Assembly (NCBI GenBank): GCA_934436245.1
Contig: CAKSAM010000004.1
Coordinates: 1 to 64,000, forward strand
From: an uncultured Acetatifactor sp.
Lineage (GTDB): Bacteria; Bacillota; Clostridia; Lachnospirales; Lachnospiraceae
Reading direction: 5' to 3'
DNA: 64,000 bases
The notes beneath the pieces were generated by a model. That model did not search any database and was not told the origin of the DNA. It was given only the letters and a program-made list of their open reading frames with translations. Shown here in pieces: positions 19,036-28,753 of the stretch (positions within the stretch are counted from its first letter, which is position 1; each line of letters starts with the position of its first letter). The position numbers and the translations under genes are program-made.

Positions 19036-21741
19036 ATGTTCGAAAAGCAGAGTATACAGGAAACAGTAAATAAATTAAACAGTGATGCAGTGAAGGGCCT
19101 TACCGATGGTGAGGCCTTTCGTCGTTTGCAGCAAAATGGCAGAAATGAGATGAGGGCTGCAAGAAAAAAAACAAAATTTCAGCTTTTTCTGGAGCAGTTA
19201 AAGGATCCCTTGATTTACATATTGCTGATCGCAGCAGTGGTGTCGGTGGTATTGGGGGAAGTCAGTGATGCAGCTATCATCGGTACGGTGGTACTGGTCA
19301 ATGCCCTGGTGGGAATGCTGCAGGAGGGAAAGGCAAGGAGAGCACTGGAAGCTCTGAAAAAGCTGACAAGTCCCAAAGCGATAGTGATCCGGGAGGGAAT
19401 TCGAAGAGAAATTCCGGCAGCGGAGCTGGTGACAGGAGATCTGGTGGATCTGGAAACGGGAGCACAGATCCCGGCAGACATACGATTGACACGGAGTGCT
19501 GATCTGCAGGTAGAGGAATCGGCAATCACCGGAGAATCTGTTCCAGTAGAGAAGGATGCATTATTTCTGGCGGACTGCAGACAGGAAATCCCTTTGGGAG
19601 ACCGGGTTAATATGGTATATATGTCCACAGTTGTAACCCATGGACATGGAGAAGGAATTGTGACCGCTGTCGGTATGGATACGGAGATTGGCAGAATAGC
19701 TTCTATGATTACAAATACAGAGGAGGAAATGACACCACTCCAAAAGAGGCTGGGAGATCTGGGACGGCTATTAAGTGTGTTATCTCTGGGATTGTGTGTT
19801 ACATTGTTTCTGTTGGCAGTATTGCAGCATCGAAATATTCCGGAGATGCTTCTGGTGGCAATTTCTCTTGCGGTTGCTGCTGTCCCGGAAGGACTTCCCA
19901 CTGTGGTAACCATTTGCCTGGCGTTGTCAGTGACCAGAATGGTCAAGGTAAATACAATTATACGAAGACTTCCCTCGGTAGAAACTCTGGGTGCAGTGAG
20001 TGTGGTATGTTCCGACAAGACCGGGACGCTTACACAAAATCGTCTGACAGTGGAAAAATGCTGGTGGTATGACTGTATGGAGAATACAGCATCCATGACC
20101 GGCAGAAGAACAGACGATAGTACAAGGCAGGAAATGATCCGCGGAATGGTATTGTGCAACGATGCATCGCTGCAGGGAGATGAACGCATCGGAGATCCTA
20201 CAGAGCTTGCGTTGCTGGATTTCGGGGAAAAATTCGGAGTCTATAAGCAGTCTTTGGAAAAAAAATATCCCAGATGTACAGAGATTCCATTTGATTCAGA
20301 TCGTAAGATGATGACGACTTGCCACAGGGTACGAAGAAAAGCAGTGGGGAAAAATAGCAGAGAAGAGTTTTTGTCCTATACGAAAGGAGCTCCGGATGTG
20401 GTTCTGCAGCATTGTACCCACATTCTGCAGGATGGAAAAAGTGTACCGCTGACAGCTGCACAATGCAGGAAAGTCAGCAATACCGTGGAACTTATGAGCT
20501 CTCTGGCACTCAGAACGTTGGCAGTGGCAAAAGGAAGCGGAGAGAGAGAAGGGGAGGAAAAGGGTCTGACATTTCTTGGTATTGTGGGAATGCAGGATCC
20601 TGCCCGGCCTGAAGCTGCAGACGCAGTGGAGATTTTTCGACATGCAGGAGTGTCCACCGTGATGATCACGGGGGATCATGTGGATACTGCATATGCGATA
20701 GCAAGACAACTGGGAATAGTCGACTGTCGCAGTCAATGCATTACGGGAAAAGAACTGCAGCAAATGGATACGGATTCTTTTTCTGAAAAAGTCAAAGACA
20801 TCAGGGTGTATGCCAGAGTATCTCCCACCCAGAAGGTACGGATCGTGAAAGAACTGCAGAAAGAGGGAGAAATCGTGGCCATGACAGGAGATGGTGTGAA
20901 TGATGCACCATCCCTGAAAACAGCGGATATCGGGATTGCCATGGGCACGGGGACGGATGTGGCCAGGCAGGCTGCGGATATGATCCTGGTAGATGACAAT
21001 TTTGCCACCATTGAGAAAGCGATAGAGGAGGGCAGAGGAGTTTATGAGAATATCCGTAAGTCAGTAATTTTTCTGCTGTCATCTAATCTGGGAGAATTGA
21101 TGACGATGTTTGCAGCTGTCGCATTGGGGCTTGCTTCTCCGCTAAAATCCAGTCATATTCTGTGGATCAATCTGATCACGGATTCCCTTCCGGCGCTGGC
21201 ATTGGGGGTGGATAAAAATGACGGAAAAAGTCTGATGCGTTGTCCGCCAAGAAAGGCATCAGAGAGTCTGTTTGCAAGAGGAGGCATGGCGTGTACTCTC
21301 TTTTACGGAGTACTGATTACAGGTATAGGTCTTGCAGCTTTTCTGGTGCTTCCTTGTGGAATACTGTCAGGCAGCGAACAATTTATGGAGAATCCCATGG
21401 GATACTTTGCTAAAATCCAGGGGCTGTTGGAACAGGAGAAGATATTGGCCAGGTCACAGACTTATGCATTTACGGTATTGGGCATGTGCCAGCTGTATCA
21501 TGCGGTCGGTATGAGGGATGTACAGAAATCTGTATTTACCATGCGCCCGTGGGACAATCCGCTGATGGTGGCAGCCTGTGTCATAGGAATAGCACTTCAG
21601 TTTGCCGTAACAGAGATTCCCTTTCTGATCGGAGCCTTCGGAACCACCTCTTTGTCGGGAAAAGAATGGTTTTTCCTGAATATACTGGCAGCGTTTCCTC
21701 TGTTGGCACATGAACTGGTGGCGTTGTTTACAAAAAGTTAA
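19036..21741 (+). CDS. P-type ATPase, calcium-type (P2A-like)
   Basis: A 901-residue ion pump. The ATG at 19036 has GGAG seven bases upstream and is preferred over an in-frame TTG at 19024. The cation ATPase N-terminal region is followed by the A domain with TGESVPVEK, M4 with VPEGLPTVV (the Glu that helps bind Ca2+ in P2A pumps), the phosphorylation site CSDKTGTLTQ with Asp about 327, the N domain with TKGAPD, and the hinge MTGDGVNDAPSLKTADIGIAMG. The C-terminal six helices include WINLITDSLPALALG. Export of Ca2+ is the best guess; P2B/P2C specificity is less likely. It sits 75 bp after the chemoreceptor. Confidence 0.93.
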   Translation: MFEKQSIQETVNKLNSDAVKGLTDGEAFRRLQQNGRNEMRAARKKTKFQLFLEQLKDPLIYILLIAAVVSVVLGEVSDAAIIGTVVLVNALVGMLQEGKARRALEALKKLTSPKAIVIREGIRREIPAAELVTGDLVDLETGAQIPADIRLTRSADLQVEESAITGESVPVEKDALFLADCRQEIPLGDRVNMVYMSTVVTHGHGEGIVTAVGMDTEIGRIASMITNTEEEMTPLQKRLGDLGRLLSVLSLGLCVTLFLLAVLQHRNIPEMLLVAISLAVAAVPEGLPTVVTICLALSVTRMVKVNTIIRRLPSVETLGAVSVVCSDKTGTLTQNRLTVEKCWWYDCMENTASMTGRRTDDSTRQEMIRGMVLCNDASLQGDERIGDPTELALLDFGEKFGVYKQSLEKKYPRCTEIPFDSDRKMMTTCHRVRRKAVGKNSREEFLSYTKGAPDVVLQHCTHILQDGKSVPLTAAQCRKVSNTVELMSSLALRTLAVAKGSGEREGEEKGLTFLGIVGMQDPARPEAADAVEIFRHAGVSTVMITGDHVDTAYAIARQLGIVDCRSQCITGKELQQMDTDSFSEKVKDIRVYARVSPTQKVRIVKELQKEGEIVAMTGDGVNDAPSLKTADIGIAMGTGTDVARQAADMILVDDNFATIEKAIEEGRGVYENIRKSVIFLLSSNLGELMTMFAAVALGLASPLKSSHILWINLITDSLPALALGVDKNDGKSLMRCPPRKASESLFARGGMACTLFYGVLITGIGLAAFLVLPCGILSGSEQFMENPMGYFAKIQGLLEQEKILARSQTYAFTVLGMCQLYHAVGMRDVQKSVFTMRPWDNPLMVAACVIGIALQFAVTEIPFLIGAFGTTSLSGKEWFFLNILAAFPLLAHELVALFTKS

Positions 21742-21816
21742 CATTTTCCTTGCATGGAGTTTATAGTCAAATGTTACAATAAAATTGACAAAAAACTTTC
21801 ATGGGAGGGCAATGTG

Positions 21817-22656
21817 ATGAAGAAAATCAAAAAAGCGGCAATAATAATGCTTCTTTGCATTTATTTCCTGACATATGGTGTGCTGCCGCAGGTACAGGCA
21901 GCCGGAAAAGATACTCCTGTGATCGTAGTGGCGCATAGAGCAGGGGCAAAAGTGGCACCGGAAAACACAATTGCGGCATTGGAACAGGCGATCAGAGATG
22001 GTGCTCCTATTGCGGAGATTGATGTGCAGCAGCTGGCAGATGGGACTCTGGCCGTAATGCATGACAGCAATTTTGAGAGAACTGCCGGACTGGATATGTG
22101 TGTATGGGACGCAGAGGCAGATATGCTGCAGAGACTGGAAGTGGGAAGCTTTTTTTCGGCGGCATACAGGGGGGAAGGAATCCCTACACTGGAGGAAATG
22201 CTGGTCTGCGCCAGAGGCAGAATCTGTCTGATGATCGAATTAAAATATACAGGGCTGGAACAGGAACTGGAAGAAAAGGTACTGGCGTTGCTGGAAAAAT
22301 ATGATATGGTGGATGAATGCATCATTGGTTCCATGAATAAAGGGATTTTGCAGACAGTCAGAGAACTGGAGCCCGGAATCTCTACGGTATATATTGCCCA
22401 TGACCTGGAAGAGACAGATTATGCGCTGGATTATGTGGACAGTTATAGTATTGAAGGAAAAAATCTTACGGTGGATATGGTGGATGCCATTCATAGGAAT
22501 GGAAAGTCTGTGTATGGATGGACTGCAAATTCTTCTGCAGCGATGTCACATATCGTAAATTGCGGTGCGGATGGTGTGGTTACTGACGATGTGAGACTGT
22601 TACAGACTTTTTTGCGGGAACATGCTTGCCGTAAAGCATTTGCGAGTGTATACTAA
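21817..22656 (+). CDS. Secreted glycerophosphodiester phosphodiesterase
   Basis: A 279-residue protein. The start at 21817 has GGGAGGG upstream; the reading can extend 21 codons further but without signal. A signal peptide (about 1-30, ending VQAAGK) directs export. The GDPD fold is evident from HRAGAKVAPENT (catalytic His, and Glu/Asn), IAEIDVQQLADGTLAVMHD (Glu-x-Asp metal ligands and the second His), IELKYTG and the final VYGWTANSS and GADGVVTDD. It hydrolyses glycerophosphodiesters to glycerol 3-phosphate plus an alcohol outside the cell, perhaps from lipoteichoic acid or lipid head groups. It follows the P-type ATPase by 75 bp. Confidence 0.93.
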   Translation: MKKIKKAAIIMLLCIYFLTYGVLPQVQAAGKDTPVIVVAHRAGAKVAPENTIAALEQAIRDGAPIAEIDVQQLADGTLAVMHDSNFERTAGLDMCVWDAEADMLQRLEVGSFFSAAYRGEGIPTLEEMLVCARGRICLMIELKYTGLEQELEEKVLALLEKYDMVDECIIGSMNKGILQTVRELEPGISTVYIAHDLEETDYALDYVDSYSIEGKNLTVDMVDAIHRNGKSVYGWTANSSAAMSHIVNCGADGVVTDDVRLLQTFLREHACRKAFASVY

Positions 22657-22686
22657 AGATGCCGGGGGATTTTGCCCCGGCATTGG
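22657..22686 (+). terminator. GC-rich hairpin after the phosphodiesterase, terminator-like
   Basis: GATGCCGGGG and CCCCGGCATT form a perfect GC-rich stem immediately after the stop codon. There is no T run, so attenuation or mRNA stabilisation is as likely as termination. Confidence 0.55.
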
Positions 22687-22732
22687 CTGATAACTGGAAG
22701 AGGGGAATTATACGGAAGCAGGTTAAGGTAAC

Positions 22733-24064
22733 ATGAGCAAAATTTGGGAATTTTTTGAAAATCTGGATGAGTATGTGTATGTGGCAGATATAGAGACACA
22801 TGAACTGGTATATATGAATCAGAAGGCTTTGAAGGCCTATGGTTTTCGGAACAATGAAGAAATTGCCGGGTTGAAATGCTATGAGATATTGCAGGGGAAC
22901 TTTGCCCCTTGTAGTTTCTGCAACAATGAGCAGCTCAGATCCGGCTATTTTAAGGAATGGGAATATTATAACGCTGTCTTAAAGATAGATTTTCATATCA
23001 AGGATACACTGGTAGAAGACAACGGAAAACTCCTGCGCATGGAGATCGCAATTGACTGCGGCAATCCAAGACTGCAGAAATCTTTGGATTATCGTAAGAT
23101 GGAGGCTGCCTTGAACCAGGCTATGCGAGTGGCACTCAGACAGTCAACGCCGAATCAGACATTGGCGGTATTGCTGGAATTCCTGGGCAAGGTTCTGGAA
23201 GCCGACAGGACTTATATCTTTGAAAAAAATGATCATGGTCATGATGACAATACCTATGAATGGGTGGCAAAGGGTGTGACACCGGAAAAGGCTACGCTGC
23301 AGGATCTGCCGCCGGAGGTCTGTGCCCAGTGGTATCAGAAATTTGAGGGAAATCAGAGTATTGTCACAGAGAATCTGGAGGATATCAAGGAGAAAGACCC
23401 GGCAATGTATGAAGTTCTTGTAAGACAGAATATTCATTCACTTGTGGTAGTTCCTTTGTATGACGATGAGAAAGTCATCGGTTTTTATGGTGTGGATAAT
23501 CCTCCTGCCAGATATTTTGATTATGTACAGGAGCTGCTGCAGATCATGGGACATTTTATCGTCTCTTCCATAAAACGCAGAAATCTGGTAAGGGAGCTGG
23601 AATATATGAGTTATACAGACCAGCTTACCGGAATGGGAAATCGTTATGCCATGGAAAAATATATAGCAGAAACAAAGCCGGAAGAGAAAATCGGTATCGT
23701 GTATTGTGATGTTACCGGGCTGAAAAGGGTAAATGACGGGGAAGGCCATTCCGCAGGAGACCGTATGATCCGGCAGTGCTGTGAATGCCTGAAGCATATA
23801 TTTGCGGGACAGGGAATCTTCCGCATTGGAGGAGATGAGCTGGTCGTATTGTGCAGGGGCATAGAGGAGAAGGAGTTTTATCACAAGGCGGAGGATTTGA
23901 AAGCAGATCTGAAAGCAAACCACGTAACGATGGCAGTAGGAACTGCGGTAACCACCAGAAATGCGGTTGACGAAAATCATTTGCTGACAGAAGCGGAGAG
24001 ACGCATGTATCAGGATAAAGCGGAATATTATCACAATACAGGACTTGACCGCAGAAAACGGTAA
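22733..24064 (+). CDS. PAS-GAF-GGDEF protein, probable diguanylate cyclase
   Basis: A 443-residue cytoplasmic signalling protein. Residues about 1-115 form a PAS-like domain with a Cys cluster (YEILQGNFAPCSFCN) of the kind that follows PAS domains in Clostridia; about 130-285 is a GAF domain; about 290-443 is a GGDEF domain with YTDQLTGMGNRYAME at its start, YCDVTGLKRVND, and the active-site loop RIGGDELVVL (near residues 363-372), here GGDEL. The loop form GGDEL is compatible with activity. No inhibitory RxxD motif is obvious. It is followed 30 bp later by a LytTR regulator; shared transcription is possible. Signal unknown. Confidence 0.9.
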   Translation: MSKIWEFFENLDEYVYVADIETHELVYMNQKALKAYGFRNNEEIAGLKCYEILQGNFAPCSFCNNEQLRSGYFKEWEYYNAVLKIDFHIKDTLVEDNGKLLRMEIAIDCGNPRLQKSLDYRKMEAALNQAMRVALRQSTPNQTLAVLLEFLGKVLEADRTYIFEKNDHGHDDNTYEWVAKGVTPEKATLQDLPPEVCAQWYQKFEGNQSIVTENLEDIKEKDPAMYEVLVRQNIHSLVVVPLYDDEKVIGFYGVDNPPARYFDYVQELLQIMGHFIVSSIKRRNLVRELEYMSYTDQLTGMGNRYAMEKYIAETKPEEKIGIVYCDVTGLKRVNDGEGHSAGDRMIRQCCECLKHIFAGQGIFRIGGDELVVLCRGIEEKEFYHKAEDLKADLKANHVTMAVGTAVTTRNAVDENHLLTEAERRMYQDKAEYYHNTGLDRRKR

Positions 24065-24094
24065 TCAGGCATAAACGTCACGGGAGAGAAGCGA

Positions 24095-24802
24095 ATGCAT
24101 ATAGCAGTATGCGATGACGAAAAAAACTGCCTGGACGACATGGAGCAATTGTTGAAAAGTTATCCGGGGATAAGCAGAACAGAATATTACCAGAATCTGG
24201 AGGATTTGTCGGCCGCACTGAAAAGCGGCATCACCTATGACCTGATCCTGATGGACATTGAGTGGAATCAAAGTACGGAAAACGGGATACAGTTTGCAGC
24301 GCAGTATAATCTGCTCAGTCCACAGACGCAATTTATTTTTGTGACGGCATATAATGATAAATTTTCCCAGAAGATTTTCTGGGAAACAATCAATCTGTGT
24401 GGGTATCTGGTGAAGCCTGTACAGAAGGAGAACCTGGAAAAGCTTCTGGATAAGGTGCGTGAAAAAAATTTCAGCAGTGAGGCGTTGATGATCCAGCACG
24501 GCGGAACCACAGAAAAAATACCAAGCAGCCAGATCCGGTATCTGGAAAGTAAAGCGCATCAGCTGGTGATACATACTATGTCCGGAGAGATTACCATCTA
24601 TGAAAAACTGGATGTATATGAGAAAAAACTGCATAAAGATTTCGTGAGAATTCATAAAAGCTTTCTGGTGAACATGCAATATATCCGGAGAATTGAAATG
24701 AAAGAAGTAACGATGCAGGACGGAACAGTATTGCCTGTCAGCAAGGCAAGATACAGTGCATCGAGAGACAAGTATTTCCGGTTCATGAGGGCAATGCTAT
24801 GA
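24095..24802 (+). CDS. LytTR-type response regulator (AgrA-like)
   Basis: A 235-residue regulator. The receiver domain begins MHIAVCDDEKNC, with the acidic pair and the phospho-accepting Asp in YDLILMDIEW (about residue 53), and ends with the conserved Lys in GYLVKPVQKE. The C-terminal LytTR DNA-binding domain (about 135-235) shows SSQIRYLESKAHQLVIHT, FVRIHKSFLVNMQYIRRI and the final DGTVLPVSKAR. The start has GGGAGAGA upstream. Its stop overlaps the kinase start by four bases (ATGA), so the pair is translationally coupled. Targets probably carry paired LytTR repeats but none is apparent upstream. Confidence 0.94.
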   Translation: MHIAVCDDEKNCLDDMEQLLKSYPGISRTEYYQNLEDLSAALKSGITYDLILMDIEWNQSTENGIQFAAQYNLLSPQTQFIFVTAYNDKFSQKIFWETINLCGYLVKPVQKENLEKLLDKVREKNFSSEALMIQHGGTTEKIPSSQIRYLESKAHQLVIHTMSGEITIYEKLDVYEKKLHKDFVRIHKSFLVNMQYIRRIEMKEVTMQDGTVLPVSKARYSASRDKYFRFMRAML

Positions 24803-26088
24803 TTTGCTATGTGATAAATGTTTTTTTGTGGCTGGTTTACCTGTGGCTTGACAGTATGGTAGTATGTTATGCCTTTGAACCTCGCAGAGAAGGTGTTAGC
24901 AGAGGTGTTATGACGCTGGGACTGATGGCAGCACAGTTCCCGGCAGCCGTAGTAAAATTTTTATATAATGATGTTCCACTTTTCCGGTTTGGAGCCTTAG
25001 TGACTGTGGGCGTTATCACTGTGGTGTATGCAGGCATTTTTTTAAAAGGAGCATTCTGGCAGAAAATAGTATTTATGATGTGCGAATATCTGCTGGCACT
25101 GCTGGCTGAAATGGTTTGCATCGGTATGTTAGGCAGATATCTGGACCAGATCCCGGAGTTGTCCTATAATTCCCCGGTTATGGTGCTGCTGCTGGTGCTT
25201 GTATGTACGGCGACGGCGGTAGTGTTTCAGATATTTGTGGTTCTCTGGAAGAAATTTATAGGAAAAGAGAATCAGGATATCAGTGTGATCGTTACTTTCA
25301 GTATTTTCCCGGTCAGCCAGATTCTTATGATCATGGCTATTAATGAACAGACATTTCTGGAGATGTCTGCGTATACCGGAATGACTCTTCTGGCAGCTGC
25401 GGTGGGAGCGGTGGCAGACGGAATGCTGTTATACACATTACTCAGACAGCAGCGGATGCAGGAATTAAAATTGCGTCTGAGTGAGGTACAGGGAACCTGG
25501 GAAATTGCAAGGAACCATTATCATGAAATTGAGGCAAGGCGGGAAGAATTTGCCAAAATACGTCATGATATGCGCAATCAGCAGATGGTATTGCAGGATC
25601 TGCTGCATCAGGGAGAGTATGAAAAAGCTGAAAAAATGCTGGGGACGTTGACAGACGCAGTAGCGGCCACAGCAGAATATGTGTATTGCGGTGATCCTGT
25701 GTTCAATGCCATTATGGGCGAGACAGAGAGAACCTGCAGGGAAAATGGGGTTACTTTGAAATATGATCTGGAGATCCCGGAAAAACTGAAACTGGATCCT
25801 GTGGCGATCTGCAGTATTTTGTCAAATATGACCAGAAATGCTGTGGCAGCGGCAGCCGAAACGGTAGGAGAAACAGAAGCATTTTTGTCTGTAAAAGCTG
25901 CAGTGAAGGGAGATTATCTGCATATCTGTGTGGAAAACAGCAGAAATAATACTGCTTCAAAGCGCCGGATCAGAAAAGGCTATGGTCTGGAGATCCTGAA
26001 GGATCTGGTGGAGCGGAATCATGGGCAGATGGATGTAGAACCAGGAGAGGGAATCTTCCGGGTGAATATTACGGTCGAAAACTTTTAA
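24799..26088 (+). CDS. Sensor histidine kinase of the HPK10 (AgrC-like) group
   Basis: A 429-residue kinase. Six or seven hydrophobic segments (residues 1-215) make a membrane sensor of AgrC type, followed by a coiled linker and the phosphorylation motif FAKIRHDMRNQQMVL with His about residue 255. The GHKL ATPase domain has ILSNMTRNAVAAA (N box) and GYGLEILKDLVE (G2 box). It is coupled with the LytTR regulator. No short peptide precursor or AgrB protease is visible nearby, so the input is not necessarily a cyclic peptide encoded here. Confidence 0.93.
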   Translation: MICYVINVFLWLVYLWLDSMVVCYAFEPRREGVSRGVMTLGLMAAQFPAAVVKFLYNDVPLFRFGALVTVGVITVVYAGIFLKGAFWQKIVFMMCEYLLALLAEMVCIGMLGRYLDQIPELSYNSPVMVLLLVLVCTATAVVFQIFVVLWKKFIGKENQDISVIVTFSIFPVSQILMIMAINEQTFLEMSAYTGMTLLAAAVGAVADGMLLYTLLRQQRMQELKLRLSEVQGTWEIARNHYHEIEARREEFAKIRHDMRNQQMVLQDLLHQGEYEKAEKMLGTLTDAVAATAEYVYCGDPVFNAIMGETERTCRENGVTLKYDLEIPEKLKLDPVAICSILSNMTRNAVAAAAETVGETEAFLSVKAAVKGDYLHICVENSRNNTASKRRIRKGYGLEILKDLVERNHGQMDVEPGEGIFRVNITVENF

Positions 26089-26127
26089 GAATTTCTATCA
26101 TGCAGTTCTCTTGACGGGAGCTGAAGC

Positions 26128-26168
26128 AAAAAAGATTCATTCTCGGTGGAGAGTGAATCTTTTTTGTC
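26128..26168. terminator. Bidirectional rho-independent terminator
   Basis: AAAAAAGATTCATTCTC pairs with GAGAGTGAATCTTTTTT around a short loop, with an A run on one side and a T run on the other. It separates the plus-strand kinase from the minus-strand gene ending at 26179 and can serve both. Confidence 0.92.
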
Positions 26169-26178
26169 GAATATATTA

Positions 26179-28464
26179 TTATGCATTTTCGCTTCCGCTT
26201 ATGTAATAACGTTCCTGTGTCACGGTCTCAGGAACCGGAAGATTGCCATTTCGAAGCTTTTTGGTCAGAACATCCAGATGGTGCAGACCCTGGGCTACCT
26301 TAATCCTGCGGCGATCCAATAGTTCACTGTATAGTGGATTCTGTCCTAACGTGGTACAGATATCCTCCGGAAATGGACAATAGGTAAACATGATCTGACG
26401 TGCTACTTTGTTCAGTCTCGGAGAACCGGCTCCTTCAAACAATACCCAGATCATATAATCTCTTACAAACATTTCTTTGAAGCTGTTCTTCGCACGCTGA
26501 AGACTGGATTTTACTTTCTCTTTGGCCTCTGCGCTCAGATCATGGTTCTTGCGGTAGAATTGGATGTAGTCAAAATATTCACTGGTCAGAGAGCTGATGG
26601 TGACATCGTTCCAGCGATTGCCCTGTACTCTCTTGCACAGCTCCCACCGGAATTCACCGGTGAGATGAGTAAAGGTAGTCTTCAGATCCTCCAGGTGGAA
26701 AATAGAGAAAACCATGCGTCCGGGACTGTTGCGGCGTTTACCCTCGATCTCCTGCCACATAACACCGCGGATGCCCACATTCGGCATAAGGATAATATCC
26801 GGCAGATATTCCAGATGGATGGTTTCTTTCCCCATGACATCCATATGTTCCATATCCAGACTTTCCCGATAGAATGCAGTATAGTCAACATGACGGATTT
26901 CTTCCAGAATCTGAGCCACCCGGGATACAGTGACATAGGAACTTTCCAGATCCTTCAATACATCATCAGCACAAAACAGAGGACAGAAAGTGGTAATACG
27001 TCCGAAAGTGATTTTATTGACCTGGGGGAACATATTGCGCAATTCGTAATTTACTTTAGCCATGGGATTATTTTCCAAAGCCTTGAGTTCGACATCGGTA
27101 ATGTTGCCGCCTACCTTTTGCTTATGAATATAATCGGAGTAATCCTGATCAAATTCATTCCGGCTGGGAGATTTTCTGCCACGGAAGATCGCCATCAGCC
27201 AGTCGTAGAAGGTATAGACACCGGCAGTGCTGTGGTCGGTCATATTCTCTGCCAGACGGTAGAGGATAACTGCGTTGTTCAGGCCGGCCAGTTCTTCGTC
27301 CACATAACCGAAATACAGGAACATTCGCACAGGCATGGGAATACTAGGCTGTTCCAACGTCTGAGTGAACAACAGAGAATACAGTATATAGAATTCCTCT
27401 GTGAGCTGTTTGCGCAGAAGTGCCACTTCCTGCTCCTGGGAAGCACGGTCTGACAACAGCTTGTAGGCATGTACATGCTGACGGAAGCTGGTCACGGTAT
27501 CCAGATCCGGACCGGCATATTCCAGGATGGTGTTCAGTGAACCGGCCAGGTTTCCTAAAATCTCGGAATCCCCGGCGGAAGCGCTGCCGGAAGAATCTGC
27601 GGATTCTATCAGATTCAGGCTGCTATGGAAGCTTTTGGACCGGGAAGCAAACAGCTCCTGATCGATAAAAGAAAGATCACCGGCTTTGGAGAGCATACGC
27701 TGGATTCTGTCATATACAATTTTGCTGTCGTCATTATCCTGTCCAAGCTTGTAGTAAAGAGAGGTATAAAAATCAAAAAGATCATTGCCGGATTCACGAA
27801 AGTAAAAAGATCCTACCTGCTGGAGATAATGGAACTGTTCTTCCAGACTCTGATAAGTACGCCGGAAGTCCAGACTGCCTTTTCTGAGCATGCCAATGGA
27901 CAGATCGGATTCCTGTACAAGAATCCGGTAATTGTCGGAAGCCAGAATTCTGCTTAATCCCATATAATAACCGTTCAGCCAGATATCTGGTGAATCATCT
28001 CCAAGGAAAGCATTCAGTTCGTCAAAATGCTCCAGGGATCTCACGGGCAGACGGTAGCGGCTGCACAGAGAAGTATAGGTGGCAATGTCATCTGTCAGAG
28101 CACGATATAGTTCACTGCAGTTTAATTCTGAGATCGAACTGCGGTTCAACAGGATATTGATCTGACGGAAACAGGATAATATAAATAGTCTGGCCACGTC
28201 AGGGTGCTTCTGTAAAATATCATTCAGGGAGTCCAGACTTGTCAGAGGATATGTCAAAATCGAAGTATCCTCCAGTGTGGTATAGCCAAGCAGGTGAATC
28301 TCGGAGCAGATCTCACAGATACCGATCACATCTCCCTTTCCCAGAGCATAGGAGCCGCCGGGATAGGTGACATCTACTTTGCCGTTTGTGATCAGATGCA
28401 GTGCGGTCATGGGCTGACCATAGCTATATATATTTTTCCCCTTCTCCAGTACAATTCCAGCCAT
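26179..28464 (-). CDS. Large protein with N-terminal cyclic-nucleotide-binding-like domain, function unknown
   Basis: A 761-residue protein without signal peptide or membrane span. The ATG at 28464 is chosen over one six codons upstream because GAGG lies seven bases before it. Residues 1-110 resemble a CRP/cNMP-binding beta-barrel: GKNIYSYGQPMTALHLITNG, KVDVTYPGG and YALGKGDVIGICEICS. No helix-turn-helix follows. The remaining 650 residues are mainly alpha-helical and charged and match no family that can be recognised by eye; a Ser/Gly patch near 295-310 may be a linker. It stands alone on the minus strand. A cytosolic sensor or scaffold is a guess. The 289-bp region between its start and the next gene on the plus strand is AT-rich and holds no other clear feature. 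Confidence 0.78.
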   Translation of the reverse strand: MAGIVLEKGKNIYSYGQPMTALHLITNGKVDVTYPGGSYALGKGDVIGICEICSEIHLLGYTTLEDTSILTYPLTSLDSLNDILQKHPDVARLFILSCFRQINILLNRSSISELNCSELYRALTDDIATYTSLCSRYRLPVRSLEHFDELNAFLGDDSPDIWLNGYYMGLSRILASDNYRILVQESDLSIGMLRKGSLDFRRTYQSLEEQFHYLQQVGSFYFRESGNDLFDFYTSLYYKLGQDNDDSKIVYDRIQRMLSKAGDLSFIDQELFASRSKSFHSSLNLIESADSSGSASAGDSEILGNLAGSLNTILEYAGPDLDTVTSFRQHVHAYKLLSDRASQEQEVALLRKQLTEEFYILYSLLFTQTLEQPSIPMPVRMFLYFGYVDEELAGLNNAVILYRLAENMTDHSTAGVYTFYDWLMAIFRGRKSPSRNEFDQDYSDYIHKQKVGGNITDVELKALENNPMAKVNYELRNMFPQVNKITFGRITTFCPLFCADDVLKDLESSYVTVSRVAQILEEIRHVDYTAFYRESLDMEHMDVMGKETIHLEYLPDIILMPNVGIRGVMWQEIEGKRRNSPGRMVFSIFHLEDLKTTFTHLTGEFRWELCKRVQGNRWNDVTISSLTSEYFDYIQFYRKNHDLSAEAKEKVKSSLQRAKNSFKEMFVRDYMIWVLFEGAGSPRLNKVARQIMFTYCPFPEDICTTLGQNPLYSELLDRRRIKVAQGLHHLDVLTKKLRNGNLPVPETVTQERYYISGSENA

Positions 28465-28753
28465 TCTGATACCTCGTCTCATGTTTACGAATCTATTGCA
28501 ACAGTTCAGCCATGAACATATCTGGAAGCAAAAAGCATGCCTGCATAATATGGTGAACGAATATGCTCATGAGATGAGCGCCGGTTGAACTGCTATAATA
28601 TATCTGATTATACACCATAATACCTACAATTTTCTACTGTACTTTTGATAGAAATGTGATAAAATAAAACTACATATGTGTCACTTTTATAGTTATTGTC
28701 AAAAAAAGTGATATTTTCAGGGAAAACCGTTTACGGAAAGGTATGTTGGGGTT

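Noticed and set aside
24799-26088. A complete agr-like quorum-sensing locus
   Set aside because: Kinase and LytTR regulator are present, but no AgrB-like protease or short AgrD-like peptide gene is visible on either side.
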